Position numbers and translations under genes: made by a program. From Pararhodobacter aggregans (GTDB taxonomy: Bacteria > Pseudomonadota > Alphaproteobacteria > Rhodobacterales > Rhodobacteraceae): a stretch of DNA of 64,000 bases. The notes under the pieces are model-generated. The model did no database searches. It had not been told where the DNA came from and saw only the letters and a program-made list of their open reading frames with translations. The stretch covers positions 55,734-119,733 of the forward strand of contig NZ_QDDR01000015.1 in assembly GCF_003075525.1 (NCBI RefSeq), read 5' to 3'. Numbering within the stretch: the stretch's first letter is position 1; each line of letters begins with the position of its first letter. Below, in pieces: positions 57,230 through 64,000 of this stretch.

Positions 57230-57916
57230 TTGGCCCGACTGGCGGTGACGCGGCCCGAAGGGGCGCCGGAACGCGGCGAGGCGCAGGAAGCGATCCTCGA
57301 CGCGGCCGAGATCGTCTTCGGCGAAAGCGGCTTTCACGGCGCCACCACCCGGGCCATCGCCGTCAGGGCGCAGGCCAATGCCGCGCTGATCCACTATTAC
57401 TTCGGCTCGAAGGAAGCGCTTTACGAGGCGGTGATTGCGCGCCGCGCCGGTGCCATCAACGACGAACGCCGCGCCCGGCTGGCGGAACTGCACGCGACCG
57501 GCGCGGTGACGCTGGAGGCGCTTCTGGACACGCTCCTGCGCCCGACGATCAGCCTGGGCCGCGATCCCAGCCGCGGGGGCGCGCATTACACGCGGGTGCT
57601 GGGGCATGCGGCCTCGGGCACCGATGAACGCTCGCACCGGGTGACCTCGGCCTATTACGACGGTATCGCCCGGGTCTTCATCGCCGAGATTGCCGCCATC
57701 GTCCCCGGCCTCAGCCGCGAGGGCGCGGTGCGCGGCTATCTCAATGCCATCGCCGTGGCGATCTCGCTCATGGCACCGACGGGCCGGGTTCAGGACCTGT
57801 CGGACGGAACCCTCGCCGATGACGATCTGGAGGAGATGCTCGGCGGTGCCGTGCGTTTCGTCGCGGCGGGTATCCGGGCGCTGGCCGCGCCCGACAGCAA
57901 ACCCGGGGCATCATGA
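57230..57916 (+). CDS. TetR-family regulator of the TRAP operon
   Basis: 228 residues. Helix-turn-helix around GATTRAIAVRAQANAALIHY and YFGSKEALYEAVI. The C-terminal domain (PTISLGRDPSRGGAHYTRVL) resembles the CecR/YbiH-type TetR group. TTG 57230 is chosen because GGGAGGGG lies five bases before it; GTG 57215 has no ribosome site. It ends 32 bases before the binding-protein gene and probably controls the whole operon through 57193-57208. Confidence 0.85.
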   Translation: MARLAVTRPEGAPERGEAQEAILDAAEIVFGESGFHGATTRAIAVRAQANAALIHYYFGSKEALYEAVIARRAGAINDERRARLAELHATGAVTLEALLDTLLRPTISLGRDPSRGGAHYTRVLGHAASGTDERSHRVTSAYYDGIARVFIAEIAAIVPGLSREGAVRGYLNAIAVAISLMAPTGRVQDLSDGTLADDDLEEMLGGAVRFVAAGIRALAAPDSKPGAS

Positions 57917-57948
57917 CCCCGGCTGCGACCAACCGAGGAGGAGAAACC

Positions 57949-59016
57949 ATGACCCATACCATCCGCCGGCTTCTGACCGGCACCGCCCTGGCCGCGATTC
58001 TGGCCGGTCCGGCGCTTGCCGACGAGACCATCGACATCACCATCGTCAACGGCCACCCGCCGATCTTCCTGTGGGTGAAGCACCTGACCGAGACCTTCAT
58101 CCCCACGGTCAACGCCGCGCTCGAGGGGTCGGGCTATACGATCAACTGGACCGAGGCCTATGGCGGCACGCTGGCCGGTGTCGGCGGCGAACTGGATGCG
58201 GTCGAGGACGGTCTGGCCGAGATCGGCGCCATCCCCACCGTCTTTTTGCCGACCAAGGTGCCGCTGCAGAACGTCACCTACAACACGCCCTTCGGCCCCG
58301 GTGAGCCGCAGGTCGTGATGGAGGCGATGGATGCGCTCTACGCCCAGATCCCCGGCATGGCCGAGAGCTGGCACCAATATGACGCCGAATATCTGGGCGG
58401 GGGCTTCGCGCTCGACAATTACATCCTGATGACCAATTTCCCGGTCACCTCGATCGACGATCTGGCGGGCCACCGCATCGCTGCGCCGGGACCGGCGGTC
58501 AACTGGCTGGAGGGGACCGGCGCCGTGGGCGTGGCGGGGAACCTCACGACCTATTACAACGACATCCAGACCGGGGTCTTCGACGGGGTGATCGTCTTCG
58601 CCACCGCCGCCGCCCCGGCCCGCCTGCACGAGGTCGCGCCCTATGTCACGGTGACCGGCTTCGGCGCGCAATCGGCGGGGGCGCTGGTCGCCAACCAGAC
58701 CTGGCTGCAGGACCAGCCCGAAGCGGTGCAGGAGGCCCTGCGCGCCGGTGCCGCCGCCTATCAGCAGGCCTATATCGCCGAGCAGACCCAGCGCGTCGCC
58801 GCCGCCATGGCGACCATCGCCCCGGATGAGGCGCATCTGCACACCCTCTCGGACGCCGAGCGCGCCCGCTGGGCGGCGGCGCTGCCCGATGTGGCCGGGA
58901 CCTGGGCCGCGGCGGCGGATGGCGAGGGCCTGCCGGGGACCGAGGTGCTGAACGCCTATGTGCAGATCCTGCGCGACGCGGGCGTGCCGCTGGTGCGCGA
59001 CTGGTCGCAGCGCTGA
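57949..59016 (+). CDS. TRAP transporter solute-binding protein (DctP type)
   Basis: 355 residues with signal peptide (LLTGTALAAILAGPALA). DctP fold: NTPFGPGEPQ, ALDNYILMTNFPVTSIDDL, NDIQTGVFDGV. The position that normally reads IRVPG, whose Arg salt-bridges the ligand carboxylate, reads IAAPG here, so the usual carboxylate anchor seems absent. ATG 57949 is preferred over 57913 because GGAGGAG lies six bases upstream and the signal peptide then starts correctly. It delivers solute to the DctQM membrane part. Confidence 0.9.
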   Translation: MTHTIRRLLTGTALAAILAGPALADETIDITIVNGHPPIFLWVKHLTETFIPTVNAALEGSGYTINWTEAYGGTLAGVGGELDAVEDGLAEIGAIPTVFLPTKVPLQNVTYNTPFGPGEPQVVMEAMDALYAQIPGMAESWHQYDAEYLGGGFALDNYILMTNFPVTSIDDLAGHRIAAPGPAVNWLEGTGAVGVAGNLTTYYNDIQTGVFDGVIVFATAAAPARLHEVAPYVTVTGFGAQSAGALVANQTWLQDQPEAVQEALRAGAAAYQQAYIAEQTQRVAAAMATIAPDEAHLHTLSDAERARWAAALPDVAGTWAAAADGEGLPGTEVLNAYVQILRDAGVPLVRDWSQR

Positions 59017-59067
59017 GCCCCCTTCGGGCCGGGCCCGGCGCCCGGCCCCCTTTCCCGCGGGACATCC

Positions 59068-59619
59068 ATGGCTTCACTCGTCTCCCTTCGCACGGGGATC
59101 GCCCCTTTCGATGCGCTGGCGCGTCTGGTTGACCGGCTGACGGCGCTGCTGTCGGCGCTGGGCACCGGGCTGATCCTGGCGGTCATGCTGCTGATCTGCG
59201 TCGATGTGGCGGGGCGCTTCTTCTTCGGCCGCCCCATCGCCGGGGTGCCCGAGATGGTCGCCCTGTCGATCCTCGCCATCGCCTTCCTGCAGATCGCCAA
59301 TACCACGGCGCAGGGCAAGCTGACCCGCTCGGACGCGCTGCTGAGCGCGCTGACCCGGCGCCACCCCCGGCTGGCCGAGGCCTTTGACGCCCTCCTGCAT
59401 CTGGCAGGCGTGGCGGTGCTGGGGGCGCTGGTCTGGTCCTTCTGGCCGCAATTCCTGCGCAGCTACGGCCGGGACGAGATGGTCGGCACCGTCGGCCAGT
59501 TCCTGGCCCCGATCTGGCCGGTACACGGCATCGTCCTCTTGGGCGCGCTGATGCTGCTGCTGGTCTTCACCCTGCGCGCGCTGGCGCTGGCGATCCGCGC
59601 CGCCCGGGGGCTGTCATGA
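59068..59619 (+). CDS. TRAP transporter small membrane subunit (DctQ type)
   Basis: 183 residues, four helices. LILAVMLLICVDVAGRFFFG and GVPEMVALSILAIAFLQIA are the conserved DctQ segments. It overlaps the large subunit gene by four bases. Needed for coupling of the sodium-driven transporter. Confidence 0.92.
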   Translation: MASLVSLRTGIAPFDALARLVDRLTALLSALGTGLILAVMLLICVDVAGRFFFGRPIAGVPEMVALSILAIAFLQIANTTAQGKLTRSDALLSALTRRHPRLAEAFDALLHLAGVAVLGALVWSFWPQFLRSYGRDEMVGTVGQFLAPIWPVHGIVLLGALMLLLVFTLRALALAIRAARGLS

Positions 59620-60929
59620 GCGGCGTTGAAATCGGCCTCTGGTCGCTGGCCGGGATCCTCGGGCTGATCTGGCTGGGGATGCATGTCTCCATCGCGCTGG
59701 CGCTGACCTCGTTCCTCGGCATCTGGGCGCTGAGGGACAACCCGCAATATGCCTCGCGGATGATGGCGCTGGCGACGCGCGAATCGATTTCCTCCTACCT
59801 CTTCGGCGTGGTGCCGCTGTTCGTGCTGATGGGCCTTGTCGTCAGCCGCGCCGATATCGGCCGCGACACGTTCGAGGTGGCGAACCGGGCGCTGGGGCGG
59901 CTGAAGGGCGGGCTGGGCATGGCCACGGTCGGCGCCAACGCCATCTTCGCCGCGATCACCGGGATTTCCATCGCCTCGGCCGCCGTCTTCACCAAGGTCG
60001 CCGTGCCCGAGATGATGCGCATCGGCCACACGGCGCGCTTCGCCACCGGCGTCGTCGCGGGCTCCTCGGTGCTGGGGATGCTGATCCCGCCCTCGCTGCT
60101 CTTGATCCTTTACGGCATCATCGCCGAGCAATCGGTGGGCTATCTCTTCGTTGCGGGGATCGGCCCGGGGCTGGTGCTGACGCTGGCCTATATCGTCGGC
60201 ATCGCGCTGATGGTGCGCTTCTGGCCGTCCTTCACCGGCGTGCCGCGCCCTGCCCCGTCGCCGGTCGGCGAGGGCTCGCTCGCCCGCGACACGCTGAGCA
60301 AGCTCGCCCCCATCGCGCTCTTGATCGCGCTGGTCCTTGGCGGGATCTATGGCGGGGTCTTCACACCGACCGAGGCGGGCGCCATCGGTGCCCTCGGCGC
60401 GATCCTCATTGCCATGGCGAAACGGCGGCTGGGGCTCAGGACGCTCTGGCAGGTGACGCTGGAGACCGGGCATATCACCGCCTCCATCTGCTTCCTCATC
60501 ATCGCCGCGACGATGTATTCGCGCTTCCTGTCGCTGTCGGGCCTGCCGGTGGCGGTCACGGAATGGGCGACCGGGCTCGATCTGGGGCCGCTGGGCTTCG
60601 TGCTGGTCTATTGCCTGATCCTGATCGTGCTGGGCACGATCCTGGACAGCTCCTCCATCCTGCTGATTACCCTGCCGCTGGTCCTGCCCATCGCCCAGGC
60701 GCTGCAACTGGACCTGATCTGGTTCGGCATCGTCACCGTGCTGGCGGTGGAGATCGGCCTGTTGACCCCGCCGCTGGGCCTGTCGGTCTTTGTCATCAAG
60801 GGCTCGATCGACGATCCTTCGGTCACGCTGGGCGACGTCTTCAAGGGCGCCCTGCCCTTCGCCGCGATCATGGTGCTGGTGCTGCTGCTGATCGTCCTTG
60901 TCCCCTCCATCGCCACCGGCCTCCTCTGA
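59616..60929 (+). CDS. TRAP transporter large permease (DctM type)
   Basis: 437 residues, about twelve helices. Family signatures include GSSVLGMLIPPSLLLILYGI, GGIYGGVFTPTEAGAIG and LGTILDSSSILLITLPL. It carries the sodium-coupled transport step. Eleven bases separate it from the cyclase-family hydrolase gene. Confidence 0.95.
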   Translation: MSGVEIGLWSLAGILGLIWLGMHVSIALALTSFLGIWALRDNPQYASRMMALATRESISSYLFGVVPLFVLMGLVVSRADIGRDTFEVANRALGRLKGGLGMATVGANAIFAAITGISIASAAVFTKVAVPEMMRIGHTARFATGVVAGSSVLGMLIPPSLLLILYGIIAEQSVGYLFVAGIGPGLVLTLAYIVGIALMVRFWPSFTGVPRPAPSPVGEGSLARDTLSKLAPIALLIALVLGGIYGGVFTPTEAGAIGALGAILIAMAKRRLGLRTLWQVTLETGHITASICFLIIAATMYSRFLSLSGLPVAVTEWATGLDLGPLGFVLVYCLILIVLGTILDSSSILLITLPLVLPIAQALQLDLIWFGIVTVLAVEIGLLTPPLGLSVFVIKGSIDDPSVTLGDVFKGALPFAAIMVLVLLLIVLVPSIATGLL

Positions 60930-60940
60930 AAGGACCTCTC

Positions 60941-61723
60941 ATGCGGATCATCGACCTGTCGGTCGCGCTCGAAACCGGCATCGCCTCGGACCCCGAGATG
61001 ATGCTGCCCAAGATCCAGTATCAGGGCCACAAGGAAACCCGCGAGCAGATCACCGCCTTCTTCCCGGGCCTGAAAAACGAGGACCTGCCCGAGGGCGACG
61101 GCTGGGCGGTGGAATGGGTGCAGCTGAGCACCCATAACGGCACCCATCTGGACGCGCCCTATCACCACCATTCCACCATGGACCGGGCGCTCACCCCGGG
61201 CGGCCGCCCCGCCATCACCATCGACGAGGTGCCGCTGGAATGGTGCTTCCAGCCCGGGGTGAAACTGGATTTCCGCCATTTCCCGGACGGTTACGTCGTG
61301 ACGGCCGCGGATGTAGAGGCGGAACTGGCCCGCATCGGCCATACCCTCAGCCCCTTGGAGATCGTCGTCGTCAACACCGCCGCCGGGGCGGCCTATGGCA
61401 AGCCCGATTTCCTGCTGAAGGGCTGCGGCATGGGGCGCGAGGCGACGATGTATCTGCTGGAGCGCGGCGTGCGGGTGACCGGCACCGACGCCTGGTCCTG
61501 GGACGCGCCCTTCCCCTTTACCGCCCGCGCCTATGCCGAAAGCCATGACCCCGCAATCATCTGGGAGGGGCACCGCGCCTCGATGGAGATCGGCTATTGC
61601 CATATGGAGAAGCTCTCGAACCTCGACCAGCTGCCCGCGACCGGCTTCAAGGTTTCGTGCTTCCCGTTCAAAATCAGGAAAGCCTCGGCCGGGTTCACCC
61701 GCTGCGTGGCGATCCTGGAGTAA
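60941..61723 (+). CDS. Cyclase/KynB-family metal-dependent hydrolase
   Basis: 260 residues. The metal site HNGTHLDAPYH matches HxGTHxDxPxH of kynurenine formamidase and isatin hydrolase. The later VTGTDAWSWDAPF replaces the usual VGTDxxSxD block. AAAGGA lies eight bases before the ATG, directly behind dctM. It probably hydrolyses an amide or lactam bond of the imported solute; isatin-like or formamide substrates are possible, not shown. Confidence 0.85.
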   Translation: MRIIDLSVALETGIASDPEMMLPKIQYQGHKETREQITAFFPGLKNEDLPEGDGWAVEWVQLSTHNGTHLDAPYHHHSTMDRALTPGGRPAITIDEVPLEWCFQPGVKLDFRHFPDGYVVTAADVEAELARIGHTLSPLEIVVVNTAAGAAYGKPDFLLKGCGMGREATMYLLERGVRVTGTDAWSWDAPFPFTARAYAESHDPAIIWEGHRASMEIGYCHMEKLSNLDQLPATGFKVSCFPFKIRKASAGFTRCVAILE

Positions 61724-61821
61724 CCGGCGGACGGCGCCCTCAGGCGGGGCTGTCACCAAACCGAAACCGGGGCGGCCGAGGATGACCCGCCCCGGAACCA
61801 CAACAGCGGAAGGATGGGTGG

Positions 61822-62700
61822 ATGTCTGAAATCCGCTTCGACGGACAAGTGGCCATCGTCACCGGCGCAGGCGGCGGTCTGGGCCGGGCGCATGCCCTGG
61901 CCCTGGCGGCACGCGGCGCGAAGGTCGTGGTCAACGATCTGGGCCGGGCCGAGGCCGTGGTGGCCGAGATCAGGGCCGCGGGCGGCGAGGCGATGGCCTC
62001 GACCGCCTCGGTCAGCGACCGCGCGGCGGTGGCGGCGATGGTGGCCGCGGTGATGGACCGCTGGGGCCGCATCGACATCCTGATCAACAACGCCGGTATC
62101 CTGCGCGACAAGAGCTTCGCCAAGACCCCGCCCGAGGCCTTCGAGGCGGTGATCGACGTGCATCTGCGCGGCGCCTGGACCTGTTCTCAGGCGGTGTGGG
62201 AGATCATGCGCGACCAGGGCTACGGGCGGATCCTGATGACCACCTCCTCCTCCGGCCTCTACGGCAATTTCGGCCAGGCGAATTACTCCGCCGCCAAGCT
62301 GGCGCAGGTCGGCCTGATGAACACGCTGGCCATCGAGGGCGAGAAACACGGCATCCGCGTCAACGCCCTCGCCCCGGCGGCGACGACGCAGATGACCGAG
62401 GCCCTGCTGCCCCCCGGCACCGCCGAGCTGCTGGCGCCCGAGAAAGTCTCGCCCGGCGCGCTGTTCCTGGTGTCCGGGGACGCGCCCACCAAGACCATCC
62501 TCACCGCCGGCGCCGGGGTCTTCGCCCTGGCCCGGATCGAGGAGACGCCGGGCATCGCGCTGGGCCCCGAGGCCAGCCCCGAGGATGTCGCGCAGGCCTG
62601 GAACAGCCTCACCGCGCAGGCCATCGACACCCCGGTCCGCGCCGCCTGGGCCCAGACCGCGAAATTCATCGCGATGGCGGGCGGAGGGTCGGCATCATGA
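61822..62700 (+). CDS. Short-chain dehydrogenase, hydroxyacyl-CoA dehydrogenase-like
   Basis: 292 residues. NAD(P) motif VTGAGGGLGRAHAL, NNAG, and catalytic Ser-Tyr-Lys in TTSSSGLYGNFGQANYSAAK. The extended C-terminus (about 40 residues beyond classical SDRs) and the VVVNDLG segment are like the dehydrogenase domains of peroxisomal multifunctional enzyme type 2, suggesting a 3-hydroxyacyl-CoA substrate. Four-base overlap with the lactonase gene. Confidence 0.88.
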   Translation: MSEIRFDGQVAIVTGAGGGLGRAHALALAARGAKVVVNDLGRAEAVVAEIRAAGGEAMASTASVSDRAAVAAMVAAVMDRWGRIDILINNAGILRDKSFAKTPPEAFEAVIDVHLRGAWTCSQAVWEIMRDQGYGRILMTTSSSGLYGNFGQANYSAAKLAQVGLMNTLAIEGEKHGIRVNALAPAATTQMTEALLPPGTAELLAPEKVSPGALFLVSGDAPTKTILTAGAGVFALARIEETPGIALGPEASPEDVAQAWNSLTAQAIDTPVRAAWAQTAKFIAMAGGGSAS

Positions 62701-63707
62701 AGAACCCCCTCGACGGTTTCACCGTGGCCCGAGACGATCTGTGGTTCGTGGGCGAGGATCTGCAACGCCCCGAATGCATCCTCGCCGAACCCGACGGCAC
62801 GCTCTGGTCGGCGGATGCCCGCGGCGGGGTGGTGCAGATCCGCCCCGACGGCACGCAGGTGCTGATCGCCCAGAGCCTCGACACCCGCTTCGGCGCGACG
62901 CTGGACGAGGCCGACCGCTTCACCCAGGGCACCCTGCCCAACGGGCTGGCCTTCGACGTGGACGGCTCGATCCTGATCTCGAACTTCGGCACCGACCGGC
63001 TGGAACGGATGACCCGCGACGGCCGCACCACGGTGGTGCTGGACACGATCGACGGCACGCCCATCGGCAAGGTGAATTTCGTGCTCAGGGATTCGCGCGG
63101 GCGGATCTGGCTGACGATTTCCACGCGGATCGTGAACTGGATGGAAGCGATCAGCCCGCGGTATTCCGACGGCTACGTGGCGGTGCTGGACAACGAGGGC
63201 GCGCGGATCGTCGCCGACGGCTTCATGTTCACCAACGAGATCCGCTTCGATGCCGCCGAGGAATGGCTCTATGTCGTCGAAACGACCGGTCGCCGGATCA
63301 CCCGCCTCAGGATCGGCGACGGCGCCGAGGTGCTGGCGCGCGAGACCTTCGGCCCCGCCGATACCGGCGGCTTCATCGACGGCATCTCCTTCGATTCCCA
63401 TGGCAACCTCTGGGGCACGCATGTGATGTCGGACCGGATCTTCGCCCTGACCCCCGAGGGCGAGTTCCGGGTGATCCTCGACGACGACAACCCGGACCCC
63501 TCGGCCGCACTCTACGAGGCCTTCGAGCGCGACGCGGTGACGCCCAACCACATGCTGGCCTGCGGCGGGACGATTGCGCCCTGGTTCGCCTCGGTCACCT
63601 TCGGCGGGCCGGACCTGAAGACGGTCTATATCGGTTCCCTGCGCGGCAACCGGATCCCGGCTTTCCGCAGCCCGGTCGCGGGCCTGCCGATGGCGCATTG
63701 GCGCTGA
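62697..63707 (+). CDS. SMP-30/gluconolactonase family protein
   Basis: 336 residues, six-bladed beta-propeller. Metal-binding positions are suggested by the Glu in PECILAEPDGTLWSADARGG, by LPNGLAFDVDGSI, and by NEIRFDAAEEWLYVVETTG and FIDGISFDSHGNLWGTHV. It would open a lactone formed during breakdown of the imported compound. The start overlaps the SDR stop. It is the last gene of the TRAP operon and is followed by repeats. Confidence 0.85.
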   Translation: MKNPLDGFTVARDDLWFVGEDLQRPECILAEPDGTLWSADARGGVVQIRPDGTQVLIAQSLDTRFGATLDEADRFTQGTLPNGLAFDVDGSILISNFGTDRLERMTRDGRTTVVLDTIDGTPIGKVNFVLRDSRGRIWLTISTRIVNWMEAISPRYSDGYVAVLDNEGARIVADGFMFTNEIRFDAAEEWLYVVETTGRRITRLRIGDGAEVLARETFGPADTGGFIDGISFDSHGNLWGTHVMSDRIFALTPEGEFRVILDDDNPDPSAALYEAFERDAVTPNHMLACGGTIAPWFASVTFGGPDLKTVYIGSLRGNRIPAFRSPVAGLPMAHWR

Positions 63708-63767
63708 AACCCCGGCGGCGCGCCTGTGGCGAGGCCGGGGGGTTTTCCACCCCCCGGACCCCCCGGA

Positions 63768-63926
63768 GGATATTTGAAGAACAAAGATGGGCGATTTACC
63801 TATCCTTAAGGTTAACGCGCCAGACTGAGATCACGGTACAGGCTGGGAAGCCGATGACCGTGAACGAAGAGGGCGGCGTGGTCCCGGTGGCCACGCCGCT
63901 TTCCCATCTTTGTTCTTCAAATATCC
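63768..63926. repeat. Dispersed intergenic repeats, copies 5 and 6, as a 23-bp inverted pair
   Basis: GGATATTTGAAGAACAAAG then ATGG at 63768-63790 and its exact reverse complement at 63904-63926. The 113 bases between them hold a candidate small RNA. The left copy is preceded by a CCGGGGGG/CCCCCCGG hairpin at about 63736-63758. Confidence 0.85.
63806..63904 (+). ncRNA. Candidate small RNA with its own terminator
   Basis: Two strong stems: TCACGGT/ACCGTGA (63831-63837, 63857-63863) with an inner GGCT-GGGA-AGCC, then GCGGCGTGG/CCACGCCGC (63873-63881, 63891-63899) followed by TTTCCC, a rho-independent form. TTGAAG-N17-TACCTA upstream is a weak promoter candidate. Length about 90-100 bases. No known RNA family was recognised; it does not show the GGAA...AGCAG core of SRP RNA. 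The terminator alone, ending the SMP-30 gene message, is the minimal reading. Confidence 0.45.
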
Positions 63927-64000
63927 ACGGGGTTTCCAAAGGGGGGCGTGCCCCCCTTTGGGCGGGGGGCGCGGGGGGCGGCAGCCCCCCGCCCTGTGCG
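63927..64000. repeat. GC-rich repeat tail at the right edge
   Basis: GGAAACCCC-type and AAAGGGGGGC/GCCCCCCTTT inverted segments, then the GGGGGGCGGCAGCCCCCC palindrome also found near 45040 and 50000. Continues beyond the window. Confidence 0.7.

Noticed and set aside
63806..63904. SRP (4.5S) RNA
   Set aside because: The hairpin has GGCTGGGAAGCC but not the conserved SRP domain IV core with its asymmetric loop.

Overview
The window is GC-rich DNA from an alphaproteobacterium of the Rhodobacterales (Rhodobacteraceae). The strongest evidence is the gene order hupT-hupU-hupV-hypF-hupS-hupL-hupC, the layout known from Rhodobacter capsulatus. An acuR-acuI pair close to that of Cereibacter/Rhodobacter and the intergenic repeat families point the same way. 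I cannot name the species from sequence alone.

Layout. 1-10339 (minus strand): H2 sensing and uptake-hydrogenase block, with the kinase hupT, the regulatory hydrogenase hupUV, the maturase hypF, the structural genes hupSL, a hupE nickel-permease-like gene and the start of hupC. 10555-14379: a molybdenum hydroxylase operon ending in a MoaD/ThiS-like gene. 14404-18116: an orphan SeqA-N-like gene, a hydrolase, a yefM-yoeB toxin-antitoxin pair, and argC behind a structured leader that looks like an arginine attenuator. 18226-21800: a Nudix hydrolase, a TSUP transporter, and glucosylglycerol-phosphate synthase with its HAD phosphatase. 22123-27872: acuR-acuI, a siderophore-interacting reductase, 5-oxoprolinase pxpABC and an orphan PAS protein. 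28079-31079: an HlyD/ABC-2 exporter. 31172-37758: a FAH-family hydrolase, two paralogous FAD monooxygenases separated by a degenerate ~160-bp tandem array, a Gfo/Idh/MocA oxidoreductase and a small secreted protein. 37857-41300: pyruvate carboxylase. 41405-46955: csbD, two identical tRNA-Gly(GCC) genes, a TetR/DUF2306 pair with three operator copies, a VOC/HxlR pair and typA. 47103-49717: small membrane and reductase genes and a decayed reductase paralogue. 50056-56809: nagA and the urea ABC transporter urtABCDE. 57230-63707: a TetR-TRAP-cyclase-SDR-SMP30 catabolic operon. 63708-64000: an inverted repeat enclosing a candidate small RNA.

How the genes work together. HupUV would sense H2 and act on HupT to control HupSL, whose electrons enter the membrane through HupC; HypF and HupE serve nickel-centre maturation and nickel supply. 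The urt block imports urea under nitrogen limitation. The TRAP operon couples import of an unknown solute to hydrolysis, oxidation and lactone hydrolysis. ggpS and its phosphatase would make the osmolyte glucosylglycerol.

The most interesting non-coding signals are the putative leaderless argC attenuator (16898-17138), the 160-bp tandem array that supplies the stop codon of the first monooxygenase (33387-34110), the terminator-bearing small-RNA candidate framed by an inverted repeat (63768-63926), and two dispersed palindromic repeat families.
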